Below are positions 9,381 through 17,931 of a stretch of 64,000 nucleotides of DNA, piece after piece. Under the pieces are notes generated by a model. That model saw only the letters and a program-made list of their open reading frames with translations, was not told the DNA's origin and searched no databases. Numbering within the stretch: the first letter of the stretch is position 1; every line of letters starts with the position of its first letter. This DNA comes from Acetobacter sacchari. GTDB lineage: Bacteria > Pseudomonadota > Alphaproteobacteria > Acetobacterales > Acetobacteraceae. The position numbers and the translations under genes are program-made. The stretch covers positions 1 to 64,000 of the forward strand of contig NZ_JAFVMF010000013.1 in the NCBI RefSeq assembly GCF_017377715.1, in the 5' to 3' direction.

Positions 9381-11180
9381 TTAACGGCGATCAATGGACC
9401 GCAAAAGATTACGTCCGGTGTGGGCAAGAGTTCGCTTGGAAAAACGAAGCCCGCTGTTAACAGCCTTTCTGAAACTGCCCTGACGACGCCGCAGTCGCAT
9501 AAGTAAGTTCGGTTTCCAAAGCGACGCGACTTCGAAACGCGAGAGTAACACTTCCGGCCCACAGGGAAGTCTCGTCACAGGATCGATATAACTAGAATAA
9601 AGCAACAGTGTGGCGGCCACTAATTGGGTGAGGCTCAACTGCCGCGTTCTGCGCTCAACGGGCGCACGATCACGCGTAAGACCCCATCCTGCATAAAACG
9701 GCTGCCCATATGTCGTCACAATCTTGCCACGCATCAAGGCCTCAAATCCCGCAAGGGAGGTCAACGTGTGCACCTCGTCGATCACCGAGAGTAGCGGCGC
9801 CATTGCACCATCACGGCAGACGATATCAGCGAATTCCATGGCGCGCTCATCTGGAATTCCGCCGAGCCTGTGACCCGCGTCTACGTCTGGATGCGGACGA
9901 TAGACGATGAAAGCATCTGGGCAATCGCTCCGCACGTATTGCAGGAGCTCGATATTTCCTGCGATTCCGGCCCCACCAAACTTGACTGAAAGATCGTCGG
10001 CTACCTGACCTGGCACAAGGATAATGCGACGCCCCGGCGGCGCACCCAGCTCTGGCGAATCGCCTCCGTATGAATATTTAGATATATCGTTTTTAACGAT
10101 ACGATTTATCAATTTTTCGGCACGCGCCTCTAACTCTCTTCCAAATGGGTGCATTGCAAGCAATCTTTCAAGGTCGCTCGGACAGCTAGGATCATAATAA
10201 ATACCGTGCATATCAACAACTATTGACGCTGGCGGCATAAATCCACTTCCCAACCCCGCCGACCTGATAAATCCGTCTTCAACGCGAGCAAGCGAAACTC
10301 CAGCTCGAGCAGCTCGGCGACTGAGATTGGACGAAATGCGGGTCGACCAAGCAGCAATTACCCCACGGTTCCGCGAAGCAGCCACCGCTCGCGCTGCGCT
10401 GCGTCGAAAAGCAGGAAAGGGTCTCGTGATGTCAGCTGTCACAAATATATCTGCGATGCGCCTGCGTTTCCAAAACGACATTCCAGTACACACTGCGACT
10501 GTCCGATTTCGCGCAATAACTGCTTTCCACTCTTCCAATAAGTTTATTGCATCTTTTGCAGTAATTGGCGCACCAGAGAAAGGGCATCGATATTTTGTGG
10601 CGTCACAAAGCAACGTCTTGGCCCGACCTAACGTTACGGAATCAAGGCCAAAATCTAACGATCCTTCACTTTTCCGTTGCAAAGACAAGCCACACAATGC
10701 GCCTAGAGCCATAAACGCATCTGTCGTCCCGGCATCGCAAATGATAGCTTCTGCACTATCATAAAGCGCCCACGGGTTGACAGGGTCTACGAGAACCCCT
10801 CCCCCGCTGCGTCGCACACGACGCGCCAATCCGGTCAGTCGCCGACCTTGACCGGGCGCAAGAAACAGGAGGCGCTCTACATCACACGCCGCACAGGCAG
10901 CATCCCATAAGCTTGCAGCACGATGAACATCTCGGGGTGCGCAAACTATGACCGGCCGTCTTTTGTCGATAGATGGAGATGGGGCCCAGAATGCCCCCCC
11001 TACCCTAGCAGCAAGAAGCGCCTTGACAACACCATCGATGCCGGGGCCGTCAATCACCGAAGTTAAATCGTCCCAAGAACAGCCTACCTCGCCAAGAGCG
11101 GGAACGTCACGGTGAAACGGGGGTGTCTGCAGAAGAACGGGCGCAAGGTCCACTGGCAGTTGCGATCTGAAGCTCAACAC
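9381..11180 (-). CDS. kpsC: KpsC-like beta-Kdo transferase with a divergent N-terminal module
   Basis: Typical KpsC has two similar Kdo-transferase modules in tandem and about 670 residues; this protein has 599. The C-terminal module (about 205-560) is well kept: EDGFIRSAGLGS (301-312), YYDPS (328-332), GQVADD (391-396), YRPHPDV (427-433), VHTLTSLAGFEAL (470-482), YGQPFYAGWGLT (491-502). The first about 200 residues lack these motifs apart from a faint match around ICDAGTTDAFMALGALCG. It would build the poly-Kdo linker with KpsS using CMP-Kdo. The start is a GTG with GGGA about 9 bases upstream. The missing first module may change linker chemistry. Confidence 0.85.
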   Translation of the reverse strand: MLSFRSQLPVDLAPVLLQTPPFHRDVPALGEVGCSWDDLTSVIDGPGIDGVVKALLAARVGGAFWAPSPSIDKRRPVIVCAPRDVHRAASLWDAACAACDVERLLFLAPGQGRRLTGLARRVRRSGGGVLVDPVNPWALYDSAEAIICDAGTTDAFMALGALCGLSLQRKSEGSLDFGLDSVTLGRAKTLLCDATKYRCPFSGAPITAKDAINLLEEWKAVIARNRTVAVCTGMSFWKRRRIADIFVTADITRPFPAFRRSAARAVAASRNRGVIAAWSTRISSNLSRRAARAGVSLARVEDGFIRSAGLGSGFMPPASIVVDMHGIYYDPSCPSDLERLLAMHPFGRELEARAEKLINRIVKNDISKYSYGGDSPELGAPPGRRIILVPGQVADDLSVKFGGAGIAGNIELLQYVRSDCPDAFIVYRPHPDVDAGHRLGGIPDERAMEFADIVCRDGAMAPLLSVIDEVHTLTSLAGFEALMRGKIVTTYGQPFYAGWGLTRDRAPVERRTRQLSLTQLVAATLLLYSSYIDPVTRLPCGPEVLLSRFEVASLWKPNLLMRLRRRQGSFRKAVNSGLRFSKRTLAHTGRNLLRSIDRR

Positions 11181-11330
11181 TGAACAATCCCATCTGCACT
11201 GCGTCTGGGCAGCGCTATAACGAATGGAGGCTTCCGCGTTGATCCCAAATGCGAACCGTATCTTTTACTTGTCAGGCACGCGCAGGACTGTCAACAGACG
11301 ACCTCCTCCTGCGTCGTTCGGCATAGTGGC

Positions 11331-11360
11331 TTGACAACGATCAACGAAATTAAATATGTC
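11331..11360 (+). promoter_or_regulatory. possible promoter for the sulfatase-like gene
   Basis: A perfect TTGACA box lies at 11331-11336, followed about 15-18 bases later by an AT-rich TAAATATG segment that could serve as a -10 region. It faces the gene at 11440 and lies in the 260-base space shared with the divergent kpsC gene. The -10 match is poor, so this is a guess from sequence only. Confidence 0.3.
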
Positions 11361-11439
11361 GCAAGAAATTAAACAGAATATGGCACAAGAAAAATATGAT
11401 AAACTTTACGAAGAAATGCAATAAAATAAGTATACTGCG

Positions 11440-12945
11440 ATGCTGTTGATCCTCACCCTAGTAATCGTTCTTATCATCGCGTTGTGCGCCGATGCTGCAA
11501 CTTTACCGCGCACCGGGAAAACGCTATTCCCGCAGTCGATCGTCGAATTCTTCATCCGCGCACTGCCTATCTTATTGCTTCTGGGCGTAATCCTGACATT
11601 GACAGGACGTGTCATATTCGGTGCAATTATCACATGTGCTATATTAGGCCTTCTCACGCTGGGCTCCAATCTCAAGCGTAGCGTCCTAGGCGAAGCGTTG
11701 CTGTTCAGCGATGCTGCCGTGATAAGAATTTTTTTTTTACACCCACGATTTTATATCAACGCGATTTCAATACCTGGTCGCATCGCATTGCTAACGGGCA
11801 TCTCGTTTGTAACTACGACGCTCATAGCTCTTCTCATATCAGATGTGGCGACGCTAGCCGCCGGACGTGGCTCAGCCCGCTTTTTAATTCGCATCAACGG
11901 CGGCATCCTAACCCTCCTAACCTGGACCGCATTACTCTTATTTGGCGCAACCAGTCTTCCTCGAACACTCCTACCAGAAGCCGACATAGATTTTGGCATC
12001 CGACGTTACGGCTTGCTCGCAACGTTTGCCCTCAGCTGGTTACGCTGGCGCGACGATAGCGTTCGCGTCTTGCCAGCATTCATTTCGCTGGACACTGTCA
12101 ACTCACAGCCCCCCGAAACGCGACAGCCCATAGTCGTGGTGATTCAATGCGAATCTTTTTCTGACCCCCGCGACCTAAATCTGCCGGAGCTTACGGCGCC
12201 AGATTTGCCAAATCTGACGAAATCGAAGGCAGCCGGAAGTGTTGGAAATCTTCTCGTTTCGGGTTTCGGCGCCTACACGATGCGATCAGAGTACGGCGTT
12301 CTGTTTGGACACCAGGAAGCGGAGCTTGGATTCCGTCGCTTTGATCCATATTTGAGCGCGCATCGTCAAGGCGCGCACGCGCTGCCAAATCGTCTGGCCA
12401 ACCGTTACGCATCTCGTATTTTCGTGCATCCATATGATCTGCGCTTCTACGGGCGAGACAGACTCATGCCCAATATCGGCTTTACCGACATAGTAGGGGG
12501 CGATGATTTTTACGGTGATGAAAAATCCGGTCCACATATTAGCGATTTAGCGCTGGGACGCCATCTCATAAAAAAAATTGAAATAGCAAAATGCGAGAAT
12601 AAAGCTACCTTTATTTTTGCCGTAAGCATAGAAAATCACGGGCCGTGGAAGGGTGGCCTGAAGGACTACCTCGCACACCTCCGTCACGGAGATGAATTAC
12701 TTGGCATGATATCCGACGCACTCCACGTGTCTGGACACCCCGCAATTCTTGCCTTTTATGGCGACCACAGGCCGTCCATCCCTAAGGTCGTTACACCATG
12801 CGCCTCAAGGCACACGCCGATAATACTAGAGCACTTTGGAACTTCTGAACATTTTTCTTTTCATTTTCCGAAAAATATTACTCCCGCCGACCTGCACCAT
12901 ATCATCGTTGATGGCTGCAACACACTAACAACCAAGATCAAATAA
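11440..12945 (+). CDS. membrane sulfatase-fold transferase (LTA synthase / MdoB-like)
   Basis: The first about 200 of 501 residues hold roughly five membrane helices; the rest is an alkaline-phosphatase-superfamily domain. QCESF (236-240) matches the metal-binding QSESF of LTA synthases. GAYTMRSEYGVL (277-288) carries the likely Thr nucleophile followed by RSE. SIENHGPW and FYGDHRPSI supply the histidine and aspartate of the metal site. This group moves phosphoglycerol or related groups onto extracytoplasmic glycans. Its place divergent from kpsC suggests decoration of the same polysaccharide. There is no strong ribosome binding site. A true sulfatase is less likely because there is no formylglycine motif. 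Confidence 0.85.
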   Translation: MLLILTLVIVLIIALCADAATLPRTGKTLFPQSIVEFFIRALPILLLLGVILTLTGRVIFGAIITCAILGLLTLGSNLKRSVLGEALLFSDAAVIRIFFLHPRFYINAISIPGRIALLTGISFVTTTLIALLISDVATLAAGRGSARFLIRINGGILTLLTWTALLLFGATSLPRTLLPEADIDFGIRRYGLLATFALSWLRWRDDSVRVLPAFISLDTVNSQPPETRQPIVVVIQCESFSDPRDLNLPELTAPDLPNLTKSKAAGSVGNLLVSGFGAYTMRSEYGVLFGHQEAELGFRRFDPYLSAHRQGAHALPNRLANRYASRIFVHPYDLRFYGRDRLMPNIGFTDIVGGDDFYGDEKSGPHISDLALGRHLIKKIEIAKCENKATFIFAVSIENHGPWKGGLKDYLAHLRHGDELLGMISDALHVSGHPAILAFYGDHRPSIPKVVTPCASRHTPIILEHFGTSEHFSFHFPKNITPADLHHIIVDGCNTLTTKIK

Positions 12946-13774
12946 CAACTATTGAAGTATTAATTAAATTTTTTCACGTATAGATGTTTATTTTCTGGAC
13001 GATACGCTAATCGTGCCCGCCAATTTCGGACAGACATAAAGGCGTAACAACCGTCTCGCTTGCACAAAACTTGCTCTAACCGCTTGAGACATAAAAACCC
13101 GGACTGAGGTCCGCCTCAAGCCGACGAAGAATCGCGATCAAGTGTCACACGCACTCAATCCACCAAAATCGTTCCACACTGGGGGCGACACCGCTACGTT
13201 CGACCTGAGTCTGCTCGCCACTATGGTAACCGGGGACAATCACGCGCCAGAAAATGAAGCCACGTATTTTGAACATAAATGTTCATCGACTAATCGACAT
13301 AACCTTAGCCTGCCGCCAACATGCCATGGCCGAATAGCCGACGAGCGACGCCCTACCGACCATTCCTTCCCATCGTCCATCGCCGTCGAGATCCCTCGGT
13401 AGGCCCTTCAACATCGAACCGACACCGCAATCGGCCGTAAGACATGGCAGAATGATCGCAGGGCAATCTGGCGCCGACTACGACACAACAACACAGCTCG
13501 TTAATCGCCGCCTGCGAACGCGTTGGCGGCTGACGAAGGCCGCCTTCGTCATATCAGACGTATTCAATAATACAGTGATGCTCGCCACGGATTGCAGCCC
13601 TGGTCCAACAGAATACGTATGAGGCCTCGCCGCCAACCGAACGCTCCGGCGCGATCGACCAATTGTAAGAGCTTGGTCGCCGTTAGAATACGATATCGCG
13701 CTTCGGCAAGTTTTAGGCGTTCGCTTGAACGCCTAAGCCACTGTCGGATAACATGCTTTATCCAACAAAATCAG
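12946..13774. other. gap between the capsule cluster and tRNA-Glu
   Basis: The first hundred bases after the sulfatase-like gene are very AT-rich; the rest drifts toward backbone composition. A plus-strand frame at 13142-13402 has no recognisable content. On the minus strand, about 13570-13765, a 60-codon frame without a start codon reads like protein (ending GCNPWRASLYY) but matches nothing I know. It may be a gene remnant, as expected at an island edge. One perfect hairpin (13713-13736) is listed separately. Confidence 0.45.
13713..13736. terminator. perfect 10-bp hairpin downstream of tRNA-Glu
   Basis: TTAGGCGTTC at 13713-13722 pairs exactly with GAACGCCTAA at 13727-13736 around a GCTT loop. 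It sits about 40 bases past the 3' end of the minus-strand tRNA, where a terminator is expected. There is no long T run on either side, so termination is only a guess. Confidence 0.35.
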
Positions 13775-13850
13775 TGGCGTCCCGTACGGGATTCGAACCC
13801 GTGTTACCGCCGTGAAAGGGCGGTGTCCTAGGCCTCTAGACGAACGGGAC
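13775..13850 (-). tRNA. tRNA-Glu (anticodon TTC)
   Basis: The minus strand reads GTCCCGTTCGTCTAGAGG at the 5' end and GTACGGGACGCCA at the 3' end. The 7-bp acceptor stem GTCCCGT/ACGGGAC is perfect, the anticodon stem is CCGCC/GGCGG around CTTTCAC, and the T arm contains GGTTCGAATCC. CCA is encoded. The TTC anticodon reads Glu codons. Glu tRNA genes are known integration targets for mobile DNA, and this one lies exactly where base composition changes. Confidence 0.96.
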
Positions 13851-13925
13851 AGGACGAGGCGGTTGGTAATTGAGGGCGCTTACCCCGTCAAGGGGCTCGC
13901 GCAAGAAAAGTATCAAAACAGGGCT

Positions 13926-14693
13926 TTATCCGCGTCTCGGATGACTCAACTCCGTGATCACGCCATGCAGCGTGCGCAACTCCTGCTCGGTGACTTCGCC
14001 ACGCGTGAAGAAATGACGCAGGTTCCGGACCATGCCCGGCCGCTTCTGCTCGTTGCGGAGGAAACCGCAGGAATCGAGTTCCCGAATCAGATGCCGCATG
14101 AAGTTCTCAAGCTCGCCCTTCGTCGCGACATGCGTCTCATTCGTCATCAACTCGCGCGACGGCGTGGCGTCTTCGGTCAGCCACCACTCATACGCCATGA
14201 TCATCACCGCCTGGGCGAGATTGAGCGACATGAACGACGGATTGAGCGGGTAACGAATCAGGGCGTCAGCGCGCGCCATGTCCTCGTTGTCGAGACCCGC
14301 GCGCTCAGGCCCGAACATCAGTCCGACCTTGAGACCCCGCGCGGTCGCCGCCCGCAGTTCCACCGCGCCGCCACGCGCAGTCAGAACCGGCTTGACGATA
14401 TGACGCGGCCGGGGACACGTCGCGAAGACGTGGTGCAGGTCCGCCACAGCGTCATCGACCGTCTCATAAGCCGTCGCCGCCTCCAGAATACGGTCGGCGC
14501 CGGAGGCGGTTCTCCACGCGCGATCCTGGGGCCAGCCGTCGCGTGGGGCCACAAGACGCAAATGGAACAGCCCCCCGTTCGCCATCGCGCGCGCCGTCGT
14601 GCCGATATTCTCGGCCAGCTGCGGGCGCACGAGTATAACGACCGGGGTATTTCCCAATGGCTGAAGATCGGCGCCGCCGTCCCGACCGGTCAC
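13926..14693 (-). CDS. trmJ: tRNA (cytidine/uridine-32-2'-O)-methyltransferase
   Basis: This 255-residue SPOUT-class enzyme methylates the 2'-O of nucleotide 32 in tRNA anticodon loops. It shows the trefoil-knot S-adenosylmethionine site: VILVRPQLAENIGTTARAM (about 18-36), FGPERAGLDNEDMARAD (about 128-144) and YPLNPSFMSLNLAQAV (about 149-164). The C-terminal about 80 residues are the helical extension typical of TrmJ as opposed to TrmH. The ATG overlaps the cysS stop by four bases, so the two are probably one operon. Both act on tRNA. Confidence 0.93.
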   Translation of the reverse strand: MTGRDGGADLQPLGNTPVVILVRPQLAENIGTTARAMANGGLFHLRLVAPRDGWPQDRAWRTASGADRILEAATAYETVDDAVADLHHVFATCPRPRHIVKPVLTARGGAVELRAATARGLKVGLMFGPERAGLDNEDMARADALIRYPLNPSFMSLNLAQAVMIMAYEWWLTEDATPSRELMTNETHVATKGELENFMRHLIRELDSCGFLRNEQKRPGMVRNLRHFFTRGEVTEQELRTLHGVITELSHPRRG

Positions 14694-16093
14694 GAGCCAC
14701 GCCTCCAGGTGGTGCCCGAAGGGCCGTCCTCAAGGATCACGCCTGCCTCCGAAAGCTCGGCGCGAATGCCGTCCGCCCGTGCGAAATCCCGCGCCTTGCG
14801 GGCCGCAAGGCGCTCTTCGATCAGCGCCTCGATTGTTGCGGCGCTCAATGCGCCCTCACCTTCTTCGCCACGAAACCAGTCGTCGGGCTCCTGCTCCAGC
14901 ATTCCGATCAGCCGCCCCGCCGCACGCAGGTCGGCCGCCGCGGCAGCGTCTCCTTGCAGCGCTGCGCCGGCCAGCGCATGCATCTCCGCAATCGCGCGCG
15001 GCGTGTTCAGATCATCGCACAGGGCAGCCAGAAACGCCGCCGGCGGCGCACGCTCGGCGTCTTCGGGGCGCTCCGGCGCGCCCGCCAGAGCCCGGTAAAA
15101 ACGATCAAGCGTCCTGCGCGACTCTTCGAGTCCTGACCACGTAAAATTCAGAACAGAACGATACTGTGCGCTCATCAGAAGCAGGCGCAACGCCTCCACC
15201 GGCCCACGCGCCAAAACGTCCCGGATGGTCAGGAAATTACCGAGCGACTTCGACATTTTCTCGCCGTCAACCAGCAGCATCGCATTGTGCAGCCAGTAAT
15301 TGGCGAACCGGCCGCCCGGAAAGCAGCACAGACTCTGCGCGCGCTCATTTTCATGGTGAGGAAACAGCAGATCGCTGCCGCCGCCATGAATGTCAAAACT
15401 CTCTCCAAGGTAACGATGAGCCATCGCAGAGCACTCGATGTGCCATCCCGGTCGTCCGCGACCCCAGGGCGATTCCCACCCCGGCAGATCGGGAGTCGAT
15501 GGCTTCCACAGGACGAAATCACCTGCGTCACGCTTATATGGAGCGACCTCCACCCGGGCCCCCGCCACAAGTTCTTCCGGATCGCGCCCGGAGAGCGCGC
15601 CGTAAGACGGGAACGACGCCACCGCGAACAATACGTGCCCCTCAGCTTCATAGGCGTGCCCATATTCGATCAGACGCGAAATCATCGCCTGCATCTCTGC
15701 GATATTATGCGTCGCGCGCGGCTCAATGTCGGGCGGCAACATGTTCATCGCAGACAGATCTGCGTGGAATTTCGCAGTCGTGCGCTCAGTAAGCGCGGCA
15801 ATATCCTCGCCATTATCGCGAGCCCGCGCCGTGATCTTGTCATCGACGTCTGTGATGTTCCGCACAAAGGTCACGCGCGGATAAAGACGCCGCAGGACGC
15901 GCGTCAAAATATCGGCGGTAAGCATCGCACGCAGATTGCCCACATGAGGCAAGTCGTAGACCGTGGGTCCGCAGTAATAGATACGGACGTGTTCCGGATC
16001 GAGCGGCGTAAAGGGCGCGACGGCGCGTCGCTGGCTATCGTGAAGCGACAGGACAGGCCGCGTGGCCTCCTGCAGCGGCGTCGGTAAGGTCAT
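14690..16093 (-). CDS. cysS: cysteinyl-tRNA synthetase
   Basis: The 467-residue class I synthetase charges tRNA-Cys. Motifs: YYCGPTVYDLPHVGN near residue 43, with a zinc Cys and the HIGH equivalent HVGN; GWHIECSAM; GGSDLLFPHHENE, with the remaining zinc ligands; and KMSKSLGNFLT as the KMSKS loop. The frame is open 48 codons further upstream, but the ATG at 16093 gives the usual protein length and has a GGGAC stretch close before it. The longer N-terminus is Arg/Cys-rich and unlike the family. It is followed immediately by trmJ. Confidence 0.97.
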   Translation of the reverse strand: MTLPTPLQEATRPVLSLHDSQRRAVAPFTPLDPEHVRIYYCGPTVYDLPHVGNLRAMLTADILTRVLRRLYPRVTFVRNITDVDDKITARARDNGEDIAALTERTTAKFHADLSAMNMLPPDIEPRATHNIAEMQAMISRLIEYGHAYEAEGHVLFAVASFPSYGALSGRDPEELVAGARVEVAPYKRDAGDFVLWKPSTPDLPGWESPWGRGRPGWHIECSAMAHRYLGESFDIHGGGSDLLFPHHENERAQSLCCFPGGRFANYWLHNAMLLVDGEKMSKSLGNFLTIRDVLARGPVEALRLLLMSAQYRSVLNFTWSGLEESRRTLDRFYRALAGAPERPEDAERAPPAAFLAALCDDLNTPRAIAEMHALAGAALQGDAAAAADLRAAGRLIGMLEQEPDDWFRGEEGEGALSAATIEALIEERLAARKARDFARADGIRAELSEAGVILEDGPSGTTWRRGS

Positions 16094-16340
16094 CGTCCCG
16101 GTCCGGATCAAGAAATAGAAATTCGTGGGTTGAGCGCGCGAACATGCGTCGCCCCTGCCGGGAAGGCAACATCTGGCGCGAACTCCACTGCACCTGGCGT
16201 CGTTCGCCGAAGTGCCAGCCTGCACGCGCCGCGGCAACAGCAGGGCCGCGACAAGGCGGCGATCTCACAACCGGCCGCCAGACGACCTGAGCAGCGCCAA
16301 AAAACGCCGCCTCGTTACGCTCTCCCCGTAAACTCGGGTC

Positions 16341-16754
16341 TCAGCGCGGCGTCACCCAGCCATTTCCGGTGGAATCACCCAGCTGGCCACGGCCTGTAGG
16401 CCCGTTGTCCTGATAGGACGACCCAAAATGGGACAGATTGGAGCCCGTCACAGAGTCCCTCTGCACCGACGCCTCATGGTCTGGGTCCGGACCATGCGTC
16501 ATGTCCATGGACGGTGCGTCCTGATACCCGGGCGGCAGGGAATGATGGCCACGAACCGTCATGTGCTCGTGCTGGCGCGATTCAGTTCCAGCGACGCCGG
16601 AACTCTGCTGCGTCGGATCGCCAGTGGTGATCTCCGCGCCCGCCAACGGATCGGACGACGCGGACAACGGCGCCGCCTCAGCCTGCATGATCGGGCTTGC
16701 AAGCAACGCCAGAGCCGCGGCGGCCAAAACACGGGAACGTCGGGAAACAACCAT
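16341..16754 (-). CDS. small exported protein, unknown function
   Basis: From ATG 16754 (AAGGTG about 7 bases upstream) the product has 137 residues. Positions 1 to about 26 are a typical signal peptide: VVSRRSR, then an Ala/Leu-rich core ending MQAEA. The mature part is hydrophilic, rich in His, Ser, Asp and Gly, with no membrane segment, no cysteine and no domain I recognise. The His content could bind metal, but nothing shows this. It stands alone between cysS and the divergent alkB. Confidence 0.6.
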   Translation of the reverse strand: MVVSRRSRVLAAAALALLASPIMQAEAAPLSASSDPLAGAEITTGDPTQQSSGVAGTESRQHEHMTVRGHHSLPPGYQDAPSMDMTHGPDPDHEASVQRDSVTGSNLSHFGSSYQDNGPTGRGQLGDSTGNGWVTPR

Positions 16755-17028
16755 AAAGCACACCTTCAGCGATTGACACTCCCCGCAGCGCGAGGGCCTG
16801 ATCGGGCCGATCATAGAGATTCGGCGACGACCGCAGTCGCCGGTTCGCTGGCCGGGAGCGAACTGACGCGACAGCTTCGCACGACCGGGACAAGAGCGGC
16901 AACAACGTTCCACGCAGAGCGTCCCGGCTCCTGAAGCTGCGCCCACACGTTACCTATACAAAATATGAGAGCGCGAGAACCACCGCGCACCGAGCAAGCG
17001 ATCCCCACGCGGACGGAGAACTGGAGCC

Positions 17029-17727
17029 ATGACCGCGGATCTTTTCGACCTTGAACAGTCACGGCGGGAAGCGCCAGAGGCGCCGCCTCGCCCTGTCCCG
17101 CTGGCAGAAGGCGCCGTGCTTTTTCCGGGGCTGGCCTTGCCCGACGTTCCAGCCCTGCTGGCCGGAGTGGAAGCGGTGAGCGCGGAGTGTCCCTTCGAGC
17201 AGCTGGAGACGCCCGGCGGCGGCCGCATGTCGGTCGAAATGACCGCTTGCGGCGTGTTCGGCTGGCGCTCCGACCGCAAGGGATATCGTTACGCTCCACT
17301 CTGCCCAGCGACGGGCCGCCCATGGCCGCCCATGCCTCCCGCGTTCGCCGCCCTGTCGCGCCGCGCCGCCGCCGCCGCCGGCTTCGATCGCGCGCCGCTG
17401 CAATCCTGCCTCATTAACCGCTACAATCATCGGGCGCGCATGTCGCTGCATCAGGACCGCGACGAAGGCGAACTCATCACGCCAATCGTTTCGGTCTCTC
17501 TCGGCGTCGCTGCGACCTTCCTTTGGGGCGGCCTCAACCGCTCAGACCCCACGCGCCGCATCCGACTTGCACATGGCGACGTCGTCGTCTGGGGCGGTCC
17601 GTCGCGTCTGACATTTCACGGCGTGACGCCGCTGCCGTCCGGCGAGCATCCCGCGACGGGTCCACGCCGCATCAACATTACCTTTCGTCAGGTTACGACG
17701 GACATGGACAACTTCTCGACGCCCTGA
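17029..17727 (+). CDS. alkB: AlkB-family 2-oxoglutarate/Fe(II) dioxygenase
   Basis: AlkB removes methyl groups from 1-methyladenine and 3-methylcytosine in DNA by oxidation. The 232-residue protein shows the full iron and co-substrate set: NRYNHRARMSLHQDRDE (HxD around residue 143), a distal His in LTFHGVTPLP (near 200), and RRINITFRQ (2-oxoglutarate Arg, RxNxTxR type). The length matches E. coli AlkB. GGAGCC directly precedes the ATG. It lies upstream of the DAHP synthase gene on the same strand, about 200 bases apart. Confidence 0.95.
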   Translation: MTADLFDLEQSRREAPEAPPRPVPLAEGAVLFPGLALPDVPALLAGVEAVSAECPFEQLETPGGGRMSVEMTACGVFGWRSDRKGYRYAPLCPATGRPWPPMPPAFAALSRRAAAAAGFDRAPLQSCLINRYNHRARMSLHQDRDEGELITPIVSVSLGVAATFLWGGLNRSDPTRRIRLAHGDVVVWGGPSRLTFHGVTPLPSGEHPATGPRRINITFRQVTTDMDNFSTP

Positions 17728-17847
17728 CGCACGCTCCCTACCCCGCGCCGGAGCGCCCTCCGCACATGCCTATTCTGCGCCTGCCGCGTGGCGTCCGGCT
17801 TTCTTTGCATCCCATATCAAAGTTGGGCATAAATGCCGCCCCGCGCT

Positions 17848-17876
17848 CCCGGACTGCCGGGCCCGGGCCATTTTTT
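17848..17876 (+). terminator. possible terminator between alkB and the DAHP synthase gene
   Basis: CCCGG-ACTG-CCGGG and the overlapping palindrome GGCCCGGGCC are followed directly by TTTTTT (17871-17876). It could end alkB transcription or act as an attenuator ahead of the aromatic amino-acid gene 56 bases downstream. No leader peptide rich in Phe, Tyr or Trp was found, so attenuation is not supported. Confidence 0.35.
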
Positions 17877-17931
17877 ACTTCACCAGAGACGCGCAAGAAC
17901 CGCGCATTCCAGATACCGACAGGAAACGACC

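Noticed and set aside
13592..13831. Plus-strand frame ending in a PVRDSNPCYRRE-type sequence
   Set aside because: This is the well-known false translation of a tRNA-Glu gene read on the opposite strand, not a protein.
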